A stretch of 64,000 bases of DNA from Paracoccaceae bacterium (GTDB lineage Bacteria; Pseudomonadota; Alphaproteobacteria; Rhodobacterales; Rhodobacteraceae). The notes below the pieces were generated by a model. The model was not told the origin of the DNA, did not search any database, and saw nothing but the letters and a program-made list of their open reading frames with translations. Below, in pieces: positions 25,640-34,152 of the stretch. The position numbers were made by a program, and so were the translations under genes. The DNA lies in NCBI GenBank assembly GCA_021296235.1, contig JAGWAS010000006.1, positions 1-64,000 of the forward strand, written 5' to 3'. Every line of letters begins with the position of its first letter. The first letter of the stretch is position 1.

Positions 25640-26617
25640 TCAATCCAAGACTTCGGGATTGACCACCATCGCAGGATTGAGCTTGCCATCAATGCCATCA
25701 ATTGCGTTTCTGATGGCCAGGATACCCATTGCCTTCAAGGAATTGTCGGTGAGCGCTGCCGAATGAGGGCTGAGCACAATTCTCGGTTCGTCCAACAGCG
25801 GTGAATCGGCCGCCAAAGGTTCTGTCTCAAAGGTGTCGAGACCGGCACCAAACAGCCGGCCTTCCTTCACCCGACTGACAAGCGCGGATTCATCCACTAA
25901 ACCGCCGCGGCTGACATTGATGACGATGGCACTTTCCGGAAGCAGATCCAATTCCGCTGGCCCAAGCAGACCTTTCGTTTCCGGCGTAAGAGGCAGATGC
26001 AGGCTGACAATGTCAGAGCTCGTGATTCCATCCTCAAGCCGTTCTGCAACGGTGTGGCTGCAAGGCTGTGGAATTGCCACATATGGGTCATGCACCACCA
26101 CATTCATTCCGAAGGCCTCGGCGAGCGCGGCGACCTTTTGGCCGATCCTTCCGTAGCCTACGACAAGCAATGTCTTGCCGCAAAGTTCCCGGCCGACAAG
26201 GCGGGAACGTATGGCAAAATTCCCTCCCCGGACAGCAGAGTCGGCCTCGGCTCCGGCTCTTGCCGCCGACAGCATCAGGTGGATTGCGTGTTCCGCAACC
26301 GAGGTCGAATTGGCATTGGCGGTAACTGCAACGGCGATCTTCCGTTCCGTGCAGTATTCAACCGGAACATTGTCATAGCCCACACCGTGGCGCGAAATTA
26401 CCCGCAGATTCGGTGCAGCATCGAGAATGTCCTCGGTCAGCGGTCCCACTCGAACCGTTAATGCGTGTGCATCGGCAATCGCAGCTGCAAGCCTGATGGG
26501 TGGTTCGTGATCAACGACATTCCATTCGATGTCAGGCCTGCATTCGAGAACCGAATACGCATCCGGCTGCAGCGGCTCGATTACGACAAGTTTCCTCAAT
26601 GTCCGTAACGCACCCAA
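25640..26617 (-). CDS. D-2-hydroxyacid dehydrogenase, SerA-like
   Basis: NAD-dependent D-2-hydroxyacid dehydrogenase (325 residues). GYGRIGQKVAALAEAFGMNV is the nucleotide-binding motif, NVSRGGLVDE contains the substrate-binding Arg, and LSPHSAALT carries the catalytic His, with the expected Glu between. It lacks the ACT domain of long phosphoglycerate dehydrogenases. It follows the Gfo/Idh/MocA gene by 34 nt at the end of the iolG operon, so it probably oxidises or reduces a sugar-acid or hydroxyacid made in polyol breakdown rather than serving serine synthesis (inference). Confidence 0.88.
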   Translation of the reverse strand: MGALRTLRKLVVIEPLQPDAYSVLECRPDIEWNVVDHEPPIRLAAAIADAHALTVRVGPLTEDILDAAPNLRVISRHGVGYDNVPVEYCTERKIAVAVTANANSTSVAEHAIHLMLSAARAGAEADSAVRGGNFAIRSRLVGRELCGKTLLVVGYGRIGQKVAALAEAFGMNVVVHDPYVAIPQPCSHTVAERLEDGITSSDIVSLHLPLTPETKGLLGPAELDLLPESAIVINVSRGGLVDESALVSRVKEGRLFGAGLDTFETEPLAADSPLLDEPRIVLSPHSAALTDNSLKAMGILAIRNAIDGIDGKLNPAMVVNPEVLD

Positions 26618-26651
26618 TGAAGGGGAAGCTCGACCGATAGTCGTTTACCCA

Positions 26652-27770
26652 TCATGTGAAATCTGTCCAACGGGCGCGCATGGTCGAATCTTTGATTGCT
26701 TCAACCAGCCGTTGAATCCGCAAACCTGCAGCGAAATTGAACGGTTCGGACCGCTCTTCTGCGATGGCTTCGATAAAATCCCTGATCTCAATCGCCTTGA
26801 GGTCGTTGTATCCCAGTTGATGACCAGGCGCGACACAGAATTCACCGTAAGGCGCATGCTCCGGACCGGCCAAAAGTGTTCGAAATCCTTCAGTGCGCCC
26901 GTCTGTGCCCGTTTCATGCAGGCGCAGTTCGTTCAGGCGGTTCTGATCAAACGTAATGGCACCATCGCTTCCGTAAATCTCGAACGCATGCTGCATTTTC
27001 TGTCCGGATGCCATCCAGTTCGCCTCAATGCTCCCGGATGCGCCATTTTCAAATCGCAGGAATGCGCGTCCCACATCGTCAACGTTCACCCGAACTTCGC
27101 TGCCTTCTGAGGTGCGGCGTTCTTGGATTGCGGTGTGCATGTCGCCGCAAACCCCGATGATCGGTCCGATTAGATATTCTGCAGTGGCAATTATGTGGCT
27201 CCCGAGATCGGCTGTGGCACCGCCGCCGCGGCTGTCGTGACGCCAACTCCAGGGAGCGGCCCTGTCGGCCATGTAATCTTCGGCGTGAATTCCCCTGAAT
27301 GAACGAATCTCCCCAATTCTTCCTTCCGAGATCAGTTTCTTTGCCAAACGGAACATCGGGTTTGCAAGGTAGTTGAATCCCACTTGGGTCTTTACACCCG
27401 CGAGTTCAGCAGCCTTGGTCATTTCCGTTGCCTCGGTGACATCCACCGCAAGTGGTTTTTCGCAATAGATGTGCTTTCCGGCAGCCAATCCGGCAATTGC
27501 CATTGGCCGGTGCAGGGCATTGGGTGCGGTGATGTCCAAGACATCAATTCCAGGATCGGCGGCCAGTTCCTCCCAGGAATCCGCATGACGCCGGAAACCG
27601 TAGCGGGACATTGCAGCCCGTGCCAATTCCGGGGTTGCATCGGCAATGCACTCAAGTTCGATCCTGACAGGAAGGTCGAATACCCTTGCGGCGGTGGCAA
27701 AGCCGAAGATGTGGGTCTTCCCCATGAAGCCTGAACCGATGAGGCCGATTCGCAACTGTGGCTTGTTCAT
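26652..27770 (-). CDS. Gfo/Idh/MocA family dehydrogenase
   Basis: NAD(P)-dependent sugar/polyol dehydrogenase (372 residues). The N-terminal Rossmann motif GLIGSGFMGKTH is followed by the catalytic-Lys motif CEKPLAV and the H in the GGGATADLGSH segment. The C-terminal half is the family's alpha/beta substrate domain. It is the middle gene between iolG and the hydroxyacid dehydrogenase. A GGGGAT hairpin lies at 27842-27859 in the 143-nt spacer before it. Substrate unknown; a cyclitol or keto-sugar is likely by context. Confidence 0.9.
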   Translation of the reverse strand: MNKPQLRIGLIGSGFMGKTHIFGFATAARVFDLPVRIELECIADATPELARAAMSRYGFRRHADSWEELAADPGIDVLDITAPNALHRPMAIAGLAAGKHIYCEKPLAVDVTEATEMTKAAELAGVKTQVGFNYLANPMFRLAKKLISEGRIGEIRSFRGIHAEDYMADRAAPWSWRHDSRGGGATADLGSHIIATAEYLIGPIIGVCGDMHTAIQERRTSEGSEVRVNVDDVGRAFLRFENGASGSIEANWMASGQKMQHAFEIYGSDGAITFDQNRLNELRLHETGTDGRTEGFRTLLAGPEHAPYGEFCVAPGHQLGYNDLKAIEIRDFIEAIAEERSEPFNFAAGLRIQRLVEAIKDSTMRARWTDFT

Positions 27771-27913
27771 GCCGAGATACCAAATGGTGTCATGGCCCCG
27801 CGCTCGCCGAAACTGATCGCCACCGCCGTTGCTGATCGGTAGGGGATTGACCCATCCCCCGGGATCTGAACTTCGGGTGGATGGACTCTTTGAACTTCCT
27901 GCATCTCAGTTCA

Positions 27914-28930
27914 TCAGTCGACTTCGTCAACGGCTACCACCCGCTTTTCGGATAGGGAGAGGTATGCCGCCTCGGCAAGGACGAGTGCGCGCCTTCCATC
28001 CTCAAATCCGACCTCCGGTTGCGTTCCGTTCATAACGCAGTCGGCGAATGCACCAATTTCCGCCCAATAGGCTTCCCTGTATCTTTCCACGAAGAAATTC
28101 TGATATGGCTCCTGCGCCGCCGTTTGGCTGGCGGAGTGTCTGCGCAAGGCATGCGGGGTTTGGTTTTCGCTTTGCAACATGCCATCCGACCCAAGGATTT
28201 CAACTCTTTGGTCATAGCCATAAACGGCGACCCTGGAGTTGTTGATGATGCATTGCCTTCCGGTTGCGGTTCGCATGGTGATCATTGCAGTGTCGTAATC
28301 TCCAATCCTGTTCATCAGTTCAGGATCAATGAGCCGATTGGCCAGTGCTACAACCTCAACCGGTTCTTCGCCGAGAATGAACCGTGCCATGTCAAAGTCA
28401 TGGATTGTCATATCTCGAAAAATGCCACCCGAAACCGCACAATATTCAGAAGGCGGCATCGCCGGATCCCTTGAAATTATGATCAATTGCCGCAATTCAC
28501 CGACTTCTCCGGCGAGAAGTGCATTGCGGCAGGCCCGGTGGCCCGGGTCGAACCTGCGATTGAATCCGATTTGAACCGGAACCGTAGAATCAGCGATCCT
28601 GTCCCGACAAAGATTAACTCTTGCGAGATCAAGATCGATTGGTTTTTCGCACAGGACGGGCTTGCATGCTGCGACTGCGCTTTCAATGTAGTCGGCGTGG
28701 GTTTCCGTCGCAGTGGCGATCAGAACAGCATCGATTTCCGGATTTGCAAAAATCTCGTCCGCGTGTCCGCAGGCGATTGCACCATGTGTGTCCGCCGCAT
28801 TTTTCGAAGCAGAGTCGTCAATGTCGTAGACAGCGGCCAATTTCGTTTTTGGATGCATGTTTATGTTGGCTGCATGCATAATTCCGATGCGTCCGCATCC
28901 CAACAAGCCGATGCGCAGAACGTCGCCCAT
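27914..28930 (-). CDS. iolG: myo-Inositol 2-dehydrogenase-like
   Basis: Gfo/Idh/MocA enzyme (338 residues) most like IolG, which oxidises myo-inositol to scyllo-inosose with NAD+. Motifs: GLLGCGRIGIMHA for nucleotide binding, CEKPIDLDLARVN with the catalytic Lys, GFNRRFDPGH, and GGIFRDMTIHDFDMARF with the catalytic Asp/His pair; the last two are strongly IolG-like. It is the first gene of a three-gene - strand operon. The other iol genes (iolB-E) are not in the window, so assignment to inositol rests on the sequence motifs alone. Confidence 0.85.
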   Translation of the reverse strand: MGDVLRIGLLGCGRIGIMHAANINMHPKTKLAAVYDIDDSASKNAADTHGAIACGHADEIFANPEIDAVLIATATETHADYIESAVAACKPVLCEKPIDLDLARVNLCRDRIADSTVPVQIGFNRRFDPGHRACRNALLAGEVGELRQLIIISRDPAMPPSEYCAVSGGIFRDMTIHDFDMARFILGEEPVEVVALANRLIDPELMNRIGDYDTAMITMRTATGRQCIINNSRVAVYGYDQRVEILGSDGMLQSENQTPHALRRHSASQTAAQEPYQNFFVERYREAYWAEIGAFADCVMNGTQPEVGFEDGRRALVLAEAAYLSLSEKRVVAVDEVD

Positions 28931-29136
28931 TTCTCAATCTCGCAGTTTTTCCTCCAACGGGGAAGTGGCTAATTCAAGTATCCCGATTTGTAAATCGGCC
29001 CGGCGGGGCAACCGGCCGATTAACAAAAAATGGACGCGCACATCGGAAACAGAAGCGCAGCCTTGCACATTGGGCCTGCGCAAGAATAGAAATTGGCGAC
29101 CGCGGCACTGTGCCGAAGAACGGAAGGCACAAATTG

Positions 29137-30276
29137 ATGCAGAGACTGAACTGGGGATTGATTGGGGGAGGCGAGGGCAGTCAGATCGGATTCGTGCACC
29201 GAGCCGGTGCGGAAATCGACAGATTGTTTGAACTTCGTGCAGGAGCGTTCGATGTCAACCCTGCCAAAAGCGTGGAGTTCGGCAACTCACTTGGTCTCGA
29301 CCCCACAAGAGTGCAGGGCACATGGCGCGACCTTCTCCTTTCCGAGAAAGACAGGCCGGATCGCTTGGATCTTGTTACCGTGGCCACGCCGAATGCGACA
29401 CACTTTGAAATCAGCAAGGCATTTCTTGAAGCTGGGTTCAACGTCTTCTGCGAGAAACCACTGACAACGACACTCGATGAAGCGCGGCGGTTGGAGGTCC
29501 TTGCCAATGAGCGCGGCCTGATATGCGCGGTGAATTTTGGCTATTCCGGATATCCGATGGTTCGGCACATGCGTTCGCTGGTGAGCCAGGGCGTGTTGGG
29601 CGCAATAAGGTTGGTCAAAGCGGAATTCGCAGCAGGATTTCTTGCTGATTCATCTTTCGACGACAATCCCCGGGTTCGTTGGCGCTTTGATCCGGAACAG
29701 GCCGGCAACTCGTTGGTTATGGCCGACATGGGATGCCACGCAATGCACCTCGTCACATTCGTAACTGGCCAGAAGGTTCGCAGCCTGTCCGCTGACCTGG
29801 CGACAGGGGTGGAGGGCAGGGGACTTGAGGATGATGCTCTCGTTGCATTTCGCACCACCGAAGGAGCAATCGGACGCCTGTGGGTCAGCGGACTTGCAAC
29901 CGGCCGCACGCACGGGCTGACTCTTCAAATCTTCGGCGAGCAGGGAGGACTGTCCTGGGAGCAGGAGCAACCGGAACAACTCAATTTCACACCCATGGGC
30001 AAGGCATCAAGAATACTGGAGCGGGGCATGGATGGCATTTCCAAAGAGGCCGCTGCCGCAAACCGCATTACGGTTGGGCATCCTGAGGGGATGGTTCTGG
30101 CATTTGCCAACCTCTACCGGGACATTGCAAGTGAAATCCGTGCAAGATGCACCCGCAGCAGAAGCGCCGATCCGGTTCTGTTCCCCGACGTAAGCGACGG
30201 GCGCCACATGGTTGAGGTTGTTTGCGCAGCCGTCGAATCGAGCAGAAATGCGGGTGCTTGGCAGTCGCTGGAATAA
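29137..30276 (+). CDS. Gfo/Idh/MocA family dehydrogenase, divergent
   Basis: Third Gfo/Idh/MocA enzyme (379 residues). Nucleotide-binding segment GLIGGGEGSQIGFVHR, catalytic-Lys motif CEKPLTT and DMGCHAMHL for the active-site His. ATG 29137 is chosen with GGAAGG 9 nt upstream; a GTG at 29110 is in frame but lacks a site. It is divergent from iolG, with about 200 nt between, and may share its regulation. A short hairpin with an ATTT tail follows at 30305-30319. Substrate unknown. Confidence 0.88.
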   Translation: MQRLNWGLIGGGEGSQIGFVHRAGAEIDRLFELRAGAFDVNPAKSVEFGNSLGLDPTRVQGTWRDLLLSEKDRPDRLDLVTVATPNATHFEISKAFLEAGFNVFCEKPLTTTLDEARRLEVLANERGLICAVNFGYSGYPMVRHMRSLVSQGVLGAIRLVKAEFAAGFLADSSFDDNPRVRWRFDPEQAGNSLVMADMGCHAMHLVTFVTGQKVRSLSADLATGVEGRGLEDDALVAFRTTEGAIGRLWVSGLATGRTHGLTLQIFGEQGGLSWEQEQPEQLNFTPMGKASRILERGMDGISKEAAAANRITVGHPEGMVLAFANLYRDIASEIRARCTRSRSADPVLFPDVSDGRHMVEVVCAAVESSRNAGAWQSLE

Positions 30277-30304
30277 GTTGATTTGGCAGGGGTGGATTGC
30301 AGTG

Positions 30305-30319
30305 TTGCCCAACGGGCAA
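30305..30319 (+). terminator. Weak terminator-like hairpin
   Basis: TTGCCC (30305-30310), AAC loop and GGGCAA (30314-30319), then ATTT. The stem is only 6 bp and the T-run is short, so termination is possible but weak. It lies 28 nt after the stop of the dehydrogenase gene. Confidence 0.3.
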
Positions 30320-30996
30320 ATTTCCGAGACATGATTCGAGTGTGCAGCGGAAGATGTGCCGAACACAGTAAAGCTCGTCTTGAAACAGGTCTGGCAAAGA
30401 CAATTGCCGCTCTTGAGACGGGTCGCGACCTGAACGGATTTTAATCAGGAGACTTACGACGTTATCCCTGTGGGATCAGTCTATTTTGAACGGTCACCCC
30501 AGATTAACCTGTCACTTACATGGCAACATCCATCCAGAAACGAGCTACTACATGCCTTCCGTGCGCAGCGCACGATCAATGAGTTGTCAGGAAGAGCAGT
30601 GCCAACGAACCGATGAACTTCCGGTAGACGACCTTGGGAGCCCAATAATGGCTGAACCAAGGTTCCTGGTTTACATCTGCGGAAGCGACCGAGGTTGTGG
30701 AGGTTTGGCCCGATCCGTGAACGAAGTCCAGCCTCCCCATGGTGATCATGATCTCGCCGCAACCGTCTGCGAATTCGGGTCAGACCAATGCATTCGTGTA
30801 TGCAGATGCGAAGAGGTTCCGTCGAATTGCCCGGGCGGGTAAGGGGTCAATGCGGGTTTTGCGCTGCGTTGCGCCAAACGTCGGTGATGTCCGCTGCGAG
30901 CCGCTTTCGTCGCTCTCATTGTCCGGTGCCCCTCGCCCTCAGCGGACCCTACGAACCCGCGCCGAGAGTTGGCCATGAACGATCAATTATTTGGAA

Positions 30997-31020
30997 AAAT
31001 TAGGAAATGAACTCTAATTT
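30997..31020 (+). promoter_or_regulatory. A+T-rich inverted repeat, candidate operator
   Basis: AAATTAG (30997-31003) and CTAATTT (31014-31020) are perfect 7-bp arms with a 10-nt spacer, 78 nt upstream of the flavin-dehydrogenase start. The centre-to-centre spacing of about 17 nt suits a dimeric regulator bound in successive grooves. Confidence 0.35.
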
Positions 31021-31097
31021 ATTGAAAGATTGCAATCAGGTATTGCCGGTATGGCAAAATCGCCTCCAATGAGCAGCAGGACATGCCGGGGAATGAG

Positions 31098-33533
31098 ATG
31101 AAATCGCGCACAAAAGTTGTGGTAATCGGAGGCGGCATAGCCGGCTGCTCGACACTCTATCATCTAACGCAGGAAGGGTGGAGCGATGTTGTTCTGGTTG
31201 AGCGGAACGAGCTTACCAGCGGAACGACCTGGCACTCGGCTGCGCAGGTGACGAATTTCGGGATGAATCAAACGATGGTGGGGTTGAAAACCCACTCGAT
31301 CAATCTCTACAGGGAGCTGGCTGAGGATCCTGAGTATCCGATCAACTACCATCACGGCGATGGCGGCATCCGGCTGGCCAACACCGAAGAACAGATGCAG
31401 GGTTATCGTCACTTTGCATCCATGGCGCGCGGAATGGATGTGCATTTCGAGGTGATTGATGCCAGGGAATGTGCGCGGCGCCATCCACTAATCTCGACCG
31501 AAAACCTGATCGGTGGACTTTGGGATCCACTGGACGGTGACATTGATCCGGCCCAACTCTGCCAGGCACTTGCCCGGCGCGCACGTAAGGCGGGGGCCGA
31601 AATTTATCGCAATACGCCGGTCGTGGCGCTGACACAGCACAGAGATCACACTTGGACAGTTCACACGGAACAAGGGGATATCGACTGTGACATTGTTGTG
31701 AACGCCTGCGGATATCGGGTGAATGAGTTAGGCACGATGATGGGGGTGCACCACCCAGTCGCCTCAATGGAGCACCAGTATTTCGTAACCGAGGAAATCG
31801 CTGCGATTCGAGAGGCCGGCCATCGCATGCCACTGTTGCGCTGCCCGATCTCGGACTATTACTGCCGCCAGGAAAAGAACGGGCTGCTGGTCGGCTTCTA
31901 TGAACAGGATTGCAGGATCTGGGGCATGGACGGGATTGATCCGAATTTCGTCAATTCGCTTTGCCCCGATGATCTGGACCGCGTGTCCGATGTGGTTGAA
32001 GGTGCCTTTGCCCGCATGCCCGCACTCATGGAAGTGGGCATTCACACCATCGTCAATGGCCCCATCACGTACACTATTGACGGTGCGCCGCTGGTCGGAC
32101 CGATCCCCGGCAAGCGAAACGCTTTCTGCATCATTGGCCTGCGCGCGGGCCTCGGCGAAGGTGGCGGCCATGGCTGGCTTCTGGCGCAGCAGATCGTTCA
32201 TGGCGAAGCCTGCTATGACATGTGGTGCCTTGATCCCCGTCGCTTCACCGGTCACGCCAATGTCGAACTGACCGCAATTAAGGCAATAGAGGATTACCGG
32301 AACGAATTCCGGTTTCATTTCCCGCACGAGCATCGTTCGGCCGGACGTCCTGCCAAGACCACCCCCCTGACGCCGGTTCTGGCAGCCGAAGGGGCTGAGT
32401 TCACCACCGTCAATGGATGGGAACGGGTTGACTACATCAGGCCCGCCCCGGATTTTCATGCGTCGCTTAGCTTCAACTTCGACGAGGCTTTCGATGTGGT
32501 CGCTTCCGAAGTGACGAACGTGCAGGAGAATGTGGGGCTTTGCGAGGTCAGTGGCTTCAACCGGTTCGAGATAACTGGTTCCGATCGCCACGCGTTTCTT
32601 GACCGGATGTTCTGCGGCAACGTCGTCAAGCGGGATGGTCGGGTGGGGCTTGGATATCTTCTGAACCAACACGGCATGATCAAAGGGGAGGCGACGGTTG
32701 CCAATCTGCCTGCATCTGATCGCGGGCCTGAACGTGTGTGGTATGGCTCCGCTGCGGCAAGTGAGTTCCACGATATGGATTGGCTGACCCAGCACGTCAG
32801 TGAATGCGAGGACGTGCGAATCCGCAGCCTGACCAATGACCAGACAATCCTGGTGCTGGCCGGACCGAAAGCGCGCGACGTGCTTTCGTTCTGTTCACGC
32901 GGCAACTGGTCACGAAAGGCCTTCCCCTGGCTCAGCGTCCGCGAGTGCTTCATCGGCTTCGCCTCGGCAACCGTCATGGGCGTGAGTTTTTCGGGTGAAC
33001 TGGCCTACGAAATCCATGTTCCGAATGCGTCGCTCCATGCAGCCTATCTGGCACTCCGGGAAGCAGGCGAACCGCATGGGTTGAAACTATTTGGCTCGCG
33101 CGCTGTGGAGTCGATGCGGATGGAAAAGGGATTCCTGCATTGGAAGGCCGAACTGATCACTGAATTCGACCCGTTCGAGACTTCGCTGGACCGGTTTGTG
33201 AAGTTGGAGAAGGGCGATTTCGTCGGAAAAGAGGCCCTCCTCAAACGGCGGGAAAACAGCCCTAGCAGGAAGCTTGTGACCTTGCAGATCGACACAACCC
33301 ACGCGCCCGCACACGGCGGTGCCTCGCTGATGCGGGGCGGCAGAGTCGTAGGTACCGTTACCTCGGGCGACTGGGGGCACCGGGTTGGAATGAACCTCGC
33401 CTATGCATTCGTTGACCCCGACCTGGCCGAGATTGGCGGCACCATGCAGCTGGATCTGTGTGGTGTGCTGGTTGGGGCCGAAGTCATTGCTCCATCGCCG
33501 TATGATCACGGTCATGCGCGAATTCGAAGTTGA
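31098..33533 (+). CDS. Dimethylglycine/sarcosine dehydrogenase-like flavoprotein
   Basis: Large two-part enzyme (811 residues). The N-terminal half is a DAO-type FAD domain with VVVIGGGIAGCS and TTWHSA, in which H46 is the expected site of covalent FAD attachment. The C-terminal half (from about residue 430) is a GcvT-like tetrahydrofolate-binding domain. Enzymes of this design oxidatively demethylate dimethylglycine or sarcosine and pass the one-carbon unit to folate. ATG 31098 is preferred because GGGGA lies 5 nt upstream; ATG 31083 is in frame but badly spaced. The one-carbon product would feed the folate pool, also served by gcvTHP in this window. The exact methylated amine is unknown. 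Confidence 0.88.
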   Translation: MKSRTKVVVIGGGIAGCSTLYHLTQEGWSDVVLVERNELTSGTTWHSAAQVTNFGMNQTMVGLKTHSINLYRELAEDPEYPINYHHGDGGIRLANTEEQMQGYRHFASMARGMDVHFEVIDARECARRHPLISTENLIGGLWDPLDGDIDPAQLCQALARRARKAGAEIYRNTPVVALTQHRDHTWTVHTEQGDIDCDIVVNACGYRVNELGTMMGVHHPVASMEHQYFVTEEIAAIREAGHRMPLLRCPISDYYCRQEKNGLLVGFYEQDCRIWGMDGIDPNFVNSLCPDDLDRVSDVVEGAFARMPALMEVGIHTIVNGPITYTIDGAPLVGPIPGKRNAFCIIGLRAGLGEGGGHGWLLAQQIVHGEACYDMWCLDPRRFTGHANVELTAIKAIEDYRNEFRFHFPHEHRSAGRPAKTTPLTPVLAAEGAEFTTVNGWERVDYIRPAPDFHASLSFNFDEAFDVVASEVTNVQENVGLCEVSGFNRFEITGSDRHAFLDRMFCGNVVKRDGRVGLGYLLNQHGMIKGEATVANLPASDRGPERVWYGSAAASEFHDMDWLTQHVSECEDVRIRSLTNDQTILVLAGPKARDVLSFCSRGNWSRKAFPWLSVRECFIGFASATVMGVSFSGELAYEIHVPNASLHAAYLALREAGEPHGLKLFGSRAVESMRMEKGFLHWKAELITEFDPFETSLDRFVKLEKGDFVGKEALLKRRENSPSRKLVTLQIDTTHAPAHGGASLMRGGRVVGTVTSGDWGHRVGMNLAYAFVDPDLAEIGGTMQLDLCGVLVGAEVIAPSPYDHGHARIRS

Positions 33534-33758
33534 ACCTGTCGTGAACGAAGGGCACGCAACAGCCCTTGTCGAAAATGGCCTGGCACCGTCATTGTTGCAC
33601 AAATCGGTTTTTGAACACAGTTCCGCTTTGCCGGGACAAATTTTGCCCATGGACCCCATGATGGGGATGCCAAGAGCGCTGGCGGCGTTCGGCACTGCGA
33701 CGGAGGCTTGAGAATCCGGCACCAATCGGTTGTTGCGTAGGTCAGAACGGTCCAGAAT
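33534..33758. other. Gap after the flavin dehydrogenase
   Basis: About 225 bases. A 65-codon + strand frame (from ATG 33514 overlapping the end of the dehydrogenase gene to 33711) is open but shows no family features. No terminator hairpin was found. Confidence 0.3.
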
Positions 33759-33938
33759 TTAAGTGGTTTGAGGACTGATCAGTGATTGTCCTTCTGGGAT
33801 CTGCTCGGAATGTTCTACGCCCACATCGCGCAACATGCTGTCAGAGTTTTCTCCCAACTCTTTCATTTTGCGGATGATTCGCCGGCGTGCCAGAAGGTGC
33901 GCCGCTTCAGTCCACGCGTTTGCGGGTTTTCTCCGCAT
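33759..33938 (-). CDS. DUF1127-like small basic protein
   Basis: A 59-residue product with a basic N-terminal half (RRKPANAWTEAAHLLARRR) and the motif MLRDVGV preceded by an acidic turn, which closely follows the DUF1127 pattern of an Arg-rich helix ending in D..LRDIG. Proteins of this class in alphaproteobacteria are small RNA-linked or stress-linked proteins of about 45-75 residues. ATG 33938 gives the normal family length; the frame is open further upstream but the extra sequence is not family-like. The ribosome binding site (CCAGG) is close and mediocre. Confidence 0.5.
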   Translation of the reverse strand: MRRKPANAWTEAAHLLARRRIIRKMKELGENSDSMLRDVGVEHSEQIPEGQSLISPQTT

Positions 33939-34152
33939 GAACCTGGCTTGATCGTAAAGCGGACCCAATCCCGCAGTGTCTGAACAGCAATCCGGTTGAG
34001 GCGACTGCCCGGGATCGCAAGGGTTTGTTCTGCCTTGGCGCGGAACGCGACCGACCGTTTGGCATCTGGTGATCCCAGTCTTTGGTTGGTTCTGCAAAAC
34101 CCTTGCTGGCGGATTCAAACAATGCCGTAGATCATTGACGAACCGCAACTGA
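33939..34152. other. Short gap between DUF1127-like and MetE-like genes
   Basis: About 210 bases upstream of the DUF1127-like gene and downstream of the MetE-like gene, both on the - strand. The DUF1127 reading frame stays open across it without family-like sequence. No repeat or hairpin stands out. Confidence 0.3.

Larger units (their letters stand above)
30277..31097. other. Long intergenic region before the dimethylglycine-dehydrogenase-like gene
   Basis: About 820 bases without a recognisable gene. It includes the hairpin at 30305-30319, a 15-bp perfect palindrome CGTGCGC-A-GCGCACG at 30560-30574, and a 57-codon - strand frame (30576-30749) with a hydrophobic C-terminus that I cannot support as a gene. 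The last 100 bases are A+T-rich and hold an inverted repeat at 30997-31020, probably the promoter region of the next gene. Confidence 0.4.

Noticed and set aside
30455..30500. Stretch reminiscent of a large-subunit rRNA segment (CGTTATCCCTGTGG)
   Set aside because: The similarity covers only a dozen bases and the flanks do not follow any rRNA; treated as chance.
30481..30762. Cytochrome-c-like peptide (RIGPNLHNLGR) on the - strand
   Set aside because: Only a few residues resemble a cytochrome c; no CxxCH heme motif and no continuing domain.
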